The notes below the pieces were generated by a model that was not told the origin of the DNA, searched no databases, and saw only the letters and a list, made by a program, of their open reading frames with translations. Positions 11,566-22,663 of a stretch of 64,000 nucleotides of DNA are shown in pieces (position 1 is the stretch's first letter; each line of letters begins with the position of its first letter). The stretch lies in NCBI GenBank assembly GCA_940671915.1, contig CALNVZ010003434.1, positions 20,624,445 to 20,688,444 of the forward strand, given 5' to 3'. Source of the stretch: Paracentrotus lividus (lineage: Eukaryota; Echinodermata; Echinoidea; Camarodonta; Echinidae). Both the position numbers and the translations under genes were made by a program.

Positions 11566-14500
11566 TGATCGTCTGAAGCGAAAAGGACATAACCGGAATG
11601 ACCTCTAGAGGATGTGAACAACCTGAAGTGCCTTCAAGATTGATTTGATTGTCAGGATGCGATGTGTCTTCATCCGTGGTGACATTTCGGTCTCACACCA
11701 AAGGCTCTTGATATGATCTGTCAGGAAGAGGATACAGGGTTGACGAAAGTGTGCGTCTACTCTTCTTGTTTAGACGATTTGTTTTTGTTTTCATTAGTTG
11801 ATGAGACTTTTCCTTTTCCCTTTCTTACTTTTTTCTTTATTCTTTCGCGGTGACATTTTCGTTTGTGGTTACGAGCTTTATTTGGTGACACGACATTGGC
11901 TCAGGACTGTTTTAATTTGGTCTAGAATGATAAGAGGATAAGGAATGGGGGTAGGGTTGGGTTTTCTGCTTAGCTAGCACGCAGAAAACCATGGGAACAA
12001 TGAGTCGCAGGAGCAATGTCATGGTTTCGTTATGTTTCATCATTTTTCTTTCTCTAGCTCCACAAAAATGGCAATCACCATGATCACAAAAGGCATTCTC
12101 TTATCGTCACATCCTATGTAGGCCTATATTAACCAAAACGACAGAAGAACTAATCAAACAGATACAAATCCTTTCCAAAAGTAACACGGGAACACTGCAT
12201 TAGGTTCAATAAGTGACAAGATTAATACACTTCCATCAAGAATCACCTGGCGCCCGTCCATATACCTGTAGCTTGATCAGGTATTTCCATCGTCTAGTCG
12301 ACTAATGTCACACCTGTCACGTAAGCAATGTTCTTAAATATAACATAGCAGAGGGCACGACCTCCTCATGACTTCTAGTCATGGAGGAATCATGGTGTCG
12401 AAAATAGGAGACATGAACCACCAAAAAAAGCACCCGAATTAAAAGCTGGGACTTGGAACGATTAATCACATCAAGGAGATACCCATCACCTTGCTGGGGA
12501 AGTTCTATGTTGGTTCGTCATAACTCCAAGGGATCGAGGACTGTCATGTTCCCTGGATGTCAAGATGGGAACAACCCGTTTGCCCCAATGTGATCCTGCT
12601 GCCTTCCCTAGTCCCTATTCGAATATCTGCAACAATAGTACCTAAAGTCACGCACATGGCATTATAGCGGACCACCCAGTAAATAAAGTATATGAATATG
12701 ATCATCATAAACAGATTTCGTCACCAGGTGTCAAGACTTCCGTACCCCCTCCCAAATGAAGGTTGCCTCTCCTAAATGAACGTTTTACCCCTCCCTCGCC
12801 CTCAGTCAAGACTCGACTCTTCCAAGAGAATCGCTATGCAGGATGACCGGAGGAAATTAGTCACTCGCAGAGTGAGTGCGTCTACGGGCCAAAATCCTGT
12901 CAAACTCCCGAGTCTTATCTAGGACTACTGGCTGAGAAGCAAGGTGGGCATGACCGTGAAAGCACTGGCCTGCATGCCTGGATGAAGACAAAGATTGGAC
13001 GATCTACTTTCTTATAGATGTCATCGACTCGTTCTAAAATTGTCATATTACAAACTCGGCGCATATCAGTTACGATGATTTGTGATTTCGGGGGCAGCCT
13101 CAAGTGACCTTTCTGACCATCGCCTTTTGATGACAGTATTGGTCTTCGGAGCGTCACGACAAATGCGTTCTTTGCCTGAACCAAGGAGCTTGTACATAGG
13201 GAATAAATTTATTGTAGTTGGCACTTTCCCATCATCATGATCATAGGGTCGTTTGCCCTTCCCTTGGCCATGTGTGTACATGTATTTTGTACAACAGAAA
13301 ATCGAACTTGAAGAACGGAAAATTGGATCTCATCCCGTTTTTCACATCTTCCCTTGACGCTATTAATCAAGGGAGCATCATCTGTCTTCAGTAGCCAAGA
13401 TAATCCCACAGGGTATTTGTAGTCACCACAAGTCACCACAAGCATGTTGAACAAAATTCCCTTGCCACATACGTGGAAATTGTTAATTAGATATTAATTG
13501 TCCACGATCATAATCATGTAGAACATAAAAATACCTAAACTATTCAGATCCGTTATTATATAGGATTGTGAATAATAGGCATTACAAATACAAGGACAAT
13601 AATGTTATTTATACGTTGGTGCTTATAAGGAGACGATCCTGATACCATGGGCACATGATGAAGGCACAAACATGTTAGGACCAGGACTCATAGTAATGGC
13701 TAGTATAGGCCTAGTTCGATAGACACGGTTCCAACTTCAAGTTCCACTTTAACCAAATACCCTGCTTATAATATGGTCATGATGGTCCATGCCCTAACAA
13801 AGGGATTTGAGTCCATTTAACGAGGGGCGTTCATAACAACCTGCTAATTGAATTAGACTGTTCCCTATTAAACGACGATACAGAAACTGAGCTAATTAAG
13901 TCAGCTGCACACGTCCTGAACAACAAAGACTCTGGAAGGTGCTGAGGGGAAAGGAGTTGGCTCAAGTTCAGGTCAAAACTTAATTTACTGCGAACTGATC
14001 AAAAGAGATATAAGGTTGAACAAAATATGAAAAAATGTCCTAGATCACGAAGTTCATTATCCTCGTCATCACATAAACAACAAGAAATGTATACAGTGAT
14101 TTCAGATGTGGATTAACTTTTTAAATAAAATACTAAAACACGTGATCGTGTTGTTTTTAGTATTTCCTGGAGCGTCTTAAGTTGTTTCATTACCCTTATT
14201 TTGGCTAGCAATTATGCTTTTATAACGATTACTTATTGGTTTCATGATGCTCTCACCTATACGTATAGAGTATTTTATCCGTGTATAATTCAACAAAAAT
14301 TCTTCCAATATTTGCAGACAAACAAAAACGAAATATATAATGGGCCATTCGAGGCATTCCTACATCTGCTAATCCTGGTCCAATACAATTCTTCCAATAT
14401 AAGGAAGGAAAATCGAAACAAATCGTGGAAAATTTGGCCTTTGGAGACCTGGATACACAATGAACTTCCTCGGACGTTTCAAGTCCAGTGAGGATCCCGA

Positions 14501-14667
14501 TAATCGATCGTAATTGATACTTCTTTGAATAAGATCATGGAGATTAACTGGAAAAAAAAAGTTTTGTGTTTTCAGGGAAATCTCCCTGATGCGTTACGTC
14601 TAATCCACTGTAGCCATGAAAATGGCACGCAACTAATTTCAATTATTGTAGTTTTTTTTTTTTGTAT
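11566..14667. other. Intergenic stretch, no gene supported
   Basis: Overlapping short open frames at about 12.9-13.5 kb on the - strand and 14.2-14.5 kb on the + strand show no family features and conflict with one another. Nothing else is supported. Confidence 0.4.
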
Positions 14668-15720
14668 ACTAGTCCAGGCTAGACCCCATAGGAAAAGAGT
14701 CGAACCTTGTTTTTTGATATATACAATGTTTTTTTATGATTCTTTGTCAATTCGAGGGTGCTGATTCCGAATCCGATGAGTGCCAGACGCGAAACCTTGA
14801 GCATTTTTCACAAATTGCGAAAATTCAAAATGGCCGCCAAAATGGCCGCCAAAATATGAAAATGAGTATTCCAATGGTATTTCTAAGGATGTTTTGGTGG
14901 TTTCTTGTCAATTCGAGGGTGCTGATTCCAAATCCGATGAGTGCCAGCCGCGAAACCTCGCGGATTTTACGCAAATCGCTAAAATTCAAAATGGCTGCCA
15001 AAATGTCCGCCAAAACTGGAAATCAGTATTCCAAGGGTATTTCTAGGGTTGTTTTGGTGGTTTCTTATCAATTCGAGGGTGCTGATTCCAAATCCGATGA
15101 GTGCCAGTCGCGAAACCCCGCGGATTTTACGGAAATCGCTAAAATTCAAAATGGCTGCCAAAATGGCCGCCAAAACTGGAAGTCAGTATTCCAAGGGTAT
15201 TTCTGGGGTTGTTTTGCTGGTCACTTATCAATTCGAGGATGCTGATTCCAAATTCGATGAGTGCCAGCTGCGAAACCCAACATATTTTACGCTAATCGCT
15301 AAAATTCAAAATGGCTGCCAAAATTCGCGCCCAAACTGGAAATCAGTATTTCAAGGATATTTTCAAGGTTGTTTTGGTGGTTTCTTATCAATTCGAGGGT
15401 GCTGATTCCAAATTCAATGTGTGCCACCCGCAAAACCCAACAGATTTTACGCAAATTGCTAAAATTCAAAATGGCTGCCAAAATGGACGCCATTATATAT
15501 ACATCTTGCCAATTCGAAGGCGCCGATTCCAAATCTGATGATTATCAGCCACAAAATCCTACAGGATTTTTGTAAACCGCTAAAATCTTCTGCCTAAAAA
15601 TGAAAATGTGTATTATTTCAAAGGTTGTTTTGGTGGTTTCTTGTCAATTTGAGAGTGCTGATTCCAAATCCGATGAGTGCCAACCGTGAAACCCCGCTAG
15701 AATTCAAAACGGCCGCTAAG
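14668..15720 (+). repeat. Tandem array, 160-bp monomer (copy 1)
   Basis: The landmark GCTGATTCCxAATCCGATGA recurs at about 14760, 14921, 15081, 15241 and 15401 (spacings 160-161), then at shorter spacings near 15522 and 15657. Each monomer carries AAATTCAAAATGGCxGCCAAAATG, usually with the AAAATGGCxGCC block doubled. The array has a fixed leading flank (from about 14668: TAGTCCAGGCTAG, later TTGTTTTTTGATATATACAA) that it shares with the inverted copies at 23.6 and 25.7 kb, so it moves or duplicates as a unit. Monomers lack stops in most frames, which gives long but meaningless open frames. Confidence 0.9.
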
Positions 15721-15754
15721 TGAAGTGAAACCGCGCATTTTCTTTTGTTATCTA

Positions 15755-16737
15755 GGGTACATGCAGGTAATATGGGCACCCTAAGCTCATTTGCCTAATT
15801 TGCATAAAATTGCGAAATGACACACAGTCTTATCTTTGTTTATATGAATCAGTAACTACTGCTCTAACTTTTATTGTGAAGAAAAACAATAATCACCAAC
15901 CCCCCTGTCTGCAATATTCAAATGTTGACGTCATTACCAAAGTGCCCATATTACCTGCATGTGCAGGTAATATGGGCACATGTATTTAATGTATGTTTTA
16001 AAAAGTACAATGACTCTACCATGTCTGGAATTTGCTTAAAATGTTGAAAATCATTTACTTTAAGATATAATTTGAAATTATAAGACCCTTCAGAAAATCC
16101 TTTGACTATATATTTCATTGTTATGTATTTTGTATATATTAAAAAAAAAAATATTATTTAAATATTATTTTCATTATACAAGTCAATATAGGCCTACAAT
16201 AAGTTATTTATATTAATTATATACTGTGAATATACCCCCAAAAATCGTAGCAAAGAGATTGATGCCTGATCCCAATACTAAGTACCAGAATCATTTCCGC
16301 CATTTTGAATGTCCCATATTACCTGCACTAATGTTGCTGTGTCAGGCAAGCATTCAATGCCACATTGCACCCCTGCACTAAAACAAATTGACCTGTACAC
16401 GCTAGTATGATCAAAATGAAACTATAAGCTTACTAAATATACAAACAATTGAGGTTACCCCCCTCAAACACTCTTTCACCATCACATTCTGTGAAATATC
16501 AAATTTTACATCAGGGTAAAAAAATTCCGTAAGTTTTACCTACCTTGTTGGTTTTCAGCAATTTTCTCAAAGAAATTTCGTCATCAGATGCTCTCAAGAC
16601 GATATATTTTCGTATACAGTTCATATGAACAACATTATGGTGCTCACACCGGTCACCGGTCACCGGTCGACGGTCACGACATGATTTGCTTCAGGTGGCC
16701 CATATTACCTGCTGGCCCATATTACCTGCATGTACCC
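15755..16737. mobile_element. 983-bp TA-flanked inverted-repeat element inserted in the 160-bp array
   Basis: The ends are GGGTACATGCAGGTAATATG and its complement, flanked by TA on both sides (15753-15754, 16738-16739). The core GCAGGTAATATGGGC or its complement occurs about six times, including a near-perfect 38-bp palindrome at 15942-15979 and single copies near 16314-16328 and 16697-16712. Degenerate array monomers continue on the far side, which shows that the element interrupted the array. No transposase frame was seen, so it is non-autonomous. Confidence 0.75.
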
Positions 16738-16739
16738 TA

Positions 16740-17154
16740 TATAAGTTTGTTTTATAATTTCCTTCAATTGAAAATGCTCATTCAAAATCTGATGATTTAG
16801 AGGCACGAAACCCTGAGCATTTTGCGCAAATCGTCAATATTCGCTGCCATCAGCCACATTAAAAAAATTCTATGTGTATATCCGAGTTTATTTATCAATT
16901 TCATGGCTCTGATTCCAAATTTGATGGGTACCTTTCAGGGAAATCTTGATTTTTTTTTTGTTGTTGTTGTTGTTTACGCAAAGCGGGTGAACACGGCCGA
17001 CAGTCATGAAAAAGGCTTAGGGCCTATTAAATTCCAAATGAAAGCAAATTCGTTTAAATGCCTATTTCATCGGTATTTCTTACGTTATCTATTGGCTCTT
17101 GTCGATTTAAGGGTAGGCCCTAGGCTTACTCATTCAAAATTACGCGAGTCCTAG
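16740..17154 (+). repeat. Degenerate continuation of the 160-bp array
   Basis: Eroded monomers are recognisable at about 16780 (TCAAAATCTGATGATTTAGA) and 16905 (GCTCTGATTCCAAATTTGAT), with the CACGAAACCCTGAGCATTTT block between them. Similarity fades by about 17.15 kb. Confidence 0.6.
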
Positions 17155-18420
17155 AAATAGAACATTTACCATTTTATTGATAGCAAAATGAGTCATATGA
17201 TTCAGTCTCGGATTTTTATTTTTTTTTTCATATTATTAGTATGTTTTGTAAGACATGCAAAAGTATATTCATATCTCACTGCACTATTACAGACATAATA
17301 CATTATTTTTATAATTTGAAGACTGGGGTTGTGAGTGATCCTGACATTAAAAAAAAATCATTCTATGATTTTTTTTCCCCCGACAGAATTGATAGAGGCT
17401 GTAAATGAAATACTGGGTTTCCCTTATTAACCCTTTCATGATTTATTGAACAACAGGAGACACTTTACATAAAACTAAATGATTGAACACGACTTAATAA
17501 AAAAAAATTGTTCTGAATAGATGCAGAGTATAGGCGTACATCTTCTACATGTCAGGGGCGGATCTAAGGGGGCGGAGGGTACGGGCACTCCCGTAAGATC
17601 GGAAGAATGATATAAAATATGTATTCCTTTTGAACACGAACCTTTGTTTATTTTTGTGAGGTTTGACTTTATCCAACCCCTATAGGTAATGGTGACTTTC
17701 TTGAAGGCCGAAGGCCAAAAAAGAATTAACAACTGAGAGAATAATTTTGATAAGGAAAAGAATCATGTTTGAAGAGCAATTTCGTGTGGTGGTGGGGACT
17801 CTCTCAATGGTTCAATGCTTGTAGCACTGTTAGCTTGGGACCCTATGACAGTAAACGTCCAAAAAAGTCTCATAATTTTATTATTGGCAATGTATGGCCA
17901 TAAAATAGATTTTACATGACTTGGTTGCCATTTCCATATCAATTCTACCCCACGTGAATGTGTAAACCTAACGTATGACATTAAATCTTAACATAAAGAC
18001 GCGTCCATTATTTGAGGAGGGGAAACGCAACATTACATTCATGAGTTTAGTGGAAATACAACTGAGCGGCGCAGAAAATTATACGGTTCTACATTAATGT
18101 CAACAAAACCCGCGCTATAACGGCGGAAGCGACCGATTGACAACTGCATGCAATTATTACTTAGCGTACAAAAACTCGCCTAAGAAACTTCCCTGTGGTA
18201 AAATGGTCTGGTCAGTCGATCCGTTCGAGCTAATTTCTCATGGACATGAATAAATAATTGAACTTTTATCATAGTTTTCGTAGGTAGATGCTTCAGACCA
18301 GATTGGGGAAAATACATTTTGGCAAGCCTATAACACCATTGTGCTAAAGTTGAAATCAGAATCTTTATTTCACATAGATTGATGTTCCTAACGATTATTG
18401 ATATAAATAGTGATCTTGTC
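17155..18420. other. Intergenic stretch, no gene supported
   Basis: AT-rich. At about 17553-17600 a CAGGGGCGGATCTAAGGGGG segment resembles a hAT-type miniature element end, but no partner end was found. Short - strand frames at 17.5-18.4 kb are not coding-like. Confidence 0.4.
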
Positions 18421-19612
18421 ACATCTTTTTATTTATTTTATTTATTTATTTGTCTTTTTACCCAGGGTAGCCTGTTCAGTGGTTAGACACTGTTGTAAAC
18501 CAGGCCCTGCACATATATACATAAAACAATCATAGAAACACATAATATACAAATACATGAACACAAATAAATGAAATTGACATTATTACATCACAATACA
18601 ATTACAATAGGGTGAAAGATATGGGTAATTGAAAAAGAACCGGTATCAGAATTCAGCAAGAAACAAGGAAAATTATTTAGGTATACAACTGGTGTGATGA
18701 ATTTAAAAAACAAATGCATTATACAAAGATTGAAATTAGAGTTAACCTAAAATTACATCCCTTAAACACTGTTTGATTTTACTTAGAGAACAAAATATAC
18801 ATTATACGAGAAGGTGATTGTTGTCATATATTATTCATAGGACTTACTCGTATTATTTGTAACATTTTAAAATTTACTTTCCATAGAACATATCTTCCTA
18901 AAACATATTACATACGATAGCACATATTAAGAATTCATTAGTAATTATTCACTTCATAATAATATTTAAAGAATGCATAAGGTTTGTCATTTAAACAAAT
19001 TTTATACATACTCTCGATTATAATTCACTGACCAGCAACAAAGGGCTAATGCATGTAATTATAGCCCATCATGAGTTCTTGCTAATCTCCAGAATATAGC
19101 CGTGAATGCTTCTTTAGTCGGTGCATTTTTAAGGGCTGAAGGGAGCCCGTTCCACAAAAGTGACCTTCATGAGAGAAGCTTTTTTTCCCCATTTGAGTTT
19201 TGACCATTGGCACCACCAAACCTTGTGAGGTGGCACCCCTCGTGCGGTGAGTATGCACACTATTACTTTTGTAAACATATCAGAGATATATTTGGGGGCT
19301 TCACCAGTTACTGCATTAATATACAACTTACATTTTGAAATTTCCATCTTTCTTCAATGGTTACCCATTTCAGTTGAGACAGTACATCAACGTAGGTGTC
19401 ATAAAATTGCATTTGAGGACCAGTCTTGCATTTTTTTATGTTGGGTAATGAGAATATTCTTTATGTATTGTGAACAGTTTACCCAAGAAGAGCTGCAGTA
19501 ATCAAAATGAGGAGTTATCAAGGCATTAGCTAGAAGTTTGGCCTATCGACAGTTAAGTATTTTCTTAATCTACTTATAAGGCATGCGTGAGCCTATTTTT
19601 CTGCTAGTTACC

Positions 19613-22323
19613 TCAACTTGTTTTTGCCAGGTGAGCGACTCGTCCAACCACGTACCACAAGTATTTGAAATTTGGTACTCTTTCAAGAATGTGACTATCG
19701 ACCTTCACATTTAGGGGGTTTGCATTTTTCAGTTTGTTGGAGGTACCAAATAACATAAATTTTGACTTTTCAGGGTTTAGTGTAAGTCGATTTGCTACTA
19801 ACCATTTACTTATTCTCTGTAGATCTGCATTGATTTCTGTTTCAATTTCTTCGGCACATTTGGCACTGAACACTAATACAGTGTCGTCAGCATAGAGCAT
19901 AATCTTACATTTCTTCAGAACATTGGGCATATCATTCACCATTATAGTAAACAGGAGTGGCCCTAAGATTGAGCCTTGAGGCACTCCTGTTTGTACTTCT
20001 TTCAATTCGGAGGAGATGTCTTTACAGAGGTACACTGTGAACGATGTTTTAAGTAATTCTCAAACCAGTTATACTCTGTTCCAAGGATTCCATACATGGT
20101 AAGTTTATGAAGCAGTAGATCATGGTCGACTGAGTCAAACGCCTTTTTGAGGTCTAAAAACACAACTCCGTCAGTCGACATGATCCATTTGCTTGTACAG
20201 ATGATCACTTAAATAGGTTAGAACCGTGCTTGTCGAATGGTTCTTCCGAAACCAGACTGTTCACTAGCTAGCAAATTATGTTCTAAAAAGTAGTCCTGAA
20301 CCTGGGTGTGGACTAATCTTTCGAATGTCTTCATAACTACAGGATAACTGATATAGGTCTGTAGTTTTGGGGTCATGTTCTCACCCCCGGTGAGGAGATG
20401 ACTTTAGCACGTTTCCTCATCACAGGAATGAATCCAGTATCTAGTGAGCGGTTAAAGAGGGATGTGAGGTGAGTACAAATTATAGGAGATGCGGTTTTAA
20501 GAAGCATAGTATCTAGACCGTCTAATCCCTTTGCTTTGGTTGTTTGGAGTTTCTTCATGATATTTGACACACATTGTTCCCCAATTTGTTCAAAGACAAA
20601 CCTGGTACCTGGAACAGGGTTAGCTATATGGGTAAGTATTCGTTGATATTACATTCTATCCCTTTGGTAAAATTTGAAGCTAATCTTGCCCCCACAGATA
20701 CAAAGAAGTTGTTGAATTCATTGGCCATGTCAAGGGTATCAGACACTTGATCTCCATTTACAATGAGCTGATCTGTGGCAAGTTTAGTATCACAAGTTGT
20801 GAAGGTTTTTAATACCTTCCATAGTTTAGCAGAGTTTTTTCTGTTTTCTAAGATACTAGTCTGGTAATAATCTTTCTTTAGCGTTTGGCGCAGGTTGTTG
20901 ACATAATTTCTAACTGAACGATACTGCTTCCAATCTGCAGTTGACCTGCTTTTTTCTGCCTTCAATTTGAGTCTGTCTCGATTTCTTGACAGGTCAATGA
21001 ATTCTTCTGTAACCCAAGGAGTCTTTTCACCCCTGACTCTCCTAATTATACATGGGGCATGCTTGTCACATACCCTGAGAAAACCAGCTTTCCATGAGTT
21101 CCAAGCTGCATGGAAATCTGGGTTGCCCAGGTAGTAGTTCAAGTCAGCACTTTGAGGTCATTGATAAAATCAGCTTCTTTAAACTTCTTGTAAGATCTGA
21201 ACTGCACTGTTTTGGGAGGTATTTTAGGTTTGAACATCTTCCTAACCACATATACCAGACTATGATCACTCAAACCTTCAGAGAGCACTTTACTCTCACA
21301 TACATTCTTGGGGGTATTTGTAAAGATTAATCAATCAAACTCGTGCTTGTTTCAGTAATCCTAGTTGGGAATTTAATAATTTGTTTCAGGTCATTTTGAT
21401 TACACAGTTGTTTGACAAACTTAGAGTTCTACAGTACATGTCCAATTAAAATCTCCAAGAATGTATAACTCTTTTTGTTCACTCGTTGCTCTATTAAATG
21501 ATTGGCAATTAACATTTGGTAACCGACATTTGAACTCGGGGACGGTAGAACGTACCTATCAGAATATGAGTAGAATTTTTCAATTTGACTTCAACCCACA
21601 ACGACTCTAGTCCTTCAATTTCAAATCATATCTGCGAGTATAGACCAGTTCATTAGAAACATACACAGCTACCCACCACCATGGCGGTTTATATCTGCTC
21701 TCTCAATAGTAAAACCATTCATATGTATCTCTGCTTCAACTACACTATCATCTAACAAAGTTTCTGATACTGTGAAAACATCAAATGGCCGATTAACTAA
21801 CTTTTCTTTAAGATGGTCATATTTAGCTAAAAGACTATGAATATTAATATGCGCCAACTTGAGTCCTTTAGTATAAATGTTAATTTGATATTCACGTTGA
21901 CTTCTGTCATTGTCCGTATATTGCTGGTCTTCATCTGGCTGGTGATCACATCTGATGCATTCCCAATTTTGAGAATTAGTGGATCCGTCGTCATACATCG
22001 AGAGTGGTATGCTGGTGCACTTCAGGTGCCATGGAGATTTGCATCCCACACAAGTAATACCCTTCTGGTTTAAGTGGATTGCTTTGCGACATTTCAGGCA
22101 CGCAGGAACAGTATTGGAGTTGTAATTGGTATCATCTGTGGGTCCTAGAGGGCGTCCTTCGATGTTAGAATCATCAGAGGAGCTTGTAGATATGGACAAT
22201 GGTCTGGCTGCCCTACTCCTTCTGCCTCGCCTAGTTTTCTTCGTGTTCGCAATACCAAGACTATTAATGGTCTCCCATATTGGCCGCGGAAGCCTTTGCT
22301 TGCAGCCTGAAGCATGAATGAAG
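19613..22323 (-). pseudogene. CR1-like polyprotein remnant (PHD finger, endonuclease, reverse transcriptase)
   Basis: This frame is broken by stops and shifts. A basic stretch (TKKTRRGRRSRAAR) precedes a PHD-like finger with C-x2-C, C-x2-C-x4-H-x2-C and W-x-C-x2-C spacing. Next comes LKLAHINIHSLL and FDVFTVSETLLDDS, the start of an APE endonuclease. The part from about 21.67 to 21.15 kb is scrambled. An endonuclease-RT linker (21142-20627) and reverse transcriptase blocks follow: LDLKKAFDSVDHDLL, GVPQGSILGPLLF and the catalytic YADD in MLYADDTVLV. The C-terminal part, with PHFDYCSSSW and later GEAPKYISDMF, continues to about 19.1 kb. The protein would copy its own RNA into target DNA, but this copy is dead. 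Confidence 0.85.
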
Positions 22324-22433
22324 AGGGTTTAGATTATACCAGCTCCTCTCGAGAATATTTATGTTTATTCTCTGAGATGGATTGGGAGTAAGTCCGGTTT
22401 GTGATTGTTGGAGTTATATTGTTTATCATCAGT

Positions 22434-22457
22434 GGGACCTGGGTTAGAACTTATATC
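22434..22457 (-). other. 2A-like ribosome-skipping motif (DISSNPGP)
   Basis: Eight codons read DISSNPGP, matching the 2A consensus D(V/I)ExNPGP with Ser in place of Glu. They are in the same frame as the PHD-finger reading frame that starts downstream at about 22.3 kb, with in-frame stops between. The signal-like frame upstream runs one base out of register with the motif. Confidence 0.6.
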
Positions 22458-22663
22458 CCTGCTTGTAGAAGTAATGCTTGGAAGGTGGCATCCGAGTTTG
22501 GGTAATAACATGAGTGTTTGCCACAGTATTTGCCATTAGATTTCCATGTATGTTGGGGTATATGTTCATACGCTACACATTCATATGTAGGTGTAATACT
22601 AGAGTTAGTTGCGTTACACAACAGCACAATAACAACAGCGGTCACTAAGCTGGTCAGTGCCAT
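22452..22663 (-). pseudogene. Short frame with signal-peptide-like start, 5' part of the CR1-like element
   Basis: Seventy codons start MALTSLVTAVVIVLLCNATN, a short polar start and a hydrophobic core like a signal peptide. A Cys- and Tyr-containing region follows and the frame ends in ALLLQAGI and a stop. The last residues resemble the leader that precedes a 2A motif, and the motif itself sits one base out of frame just beyond. This suggests a frameshifted leader of the retrotransposon frame. A first exon of an unrelated secreted protein is the alternative, but no donor site was found. Confidence 0.5.

Noticed and set aside
12915-13454. Three overlapping - strand frames
   Set aside because: They overlap in different frames and none has a recognisable motif; at most one could be real and nothing favours any of them.
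14736-15575. Long open frames across the 160-bp array (up to about 169 codons)
   Set aside because: The unit is not a multiple of three, the frames change from unit to unit, and open frames occur on both strands. They are by-products of a stop-poor repeat.
17553-17600. CAGGGGCGGATCTAAGGGGG, possible hAT-type end
   Set aside because: No matching opposite end was found nearby.
22451-22663. First exon of a secreted protein gene
   Set aside because: The signal-like start is attractive, but position, strand and the adjoining 2A-like motif fit a retrotransposon leader better and no donor site was found.
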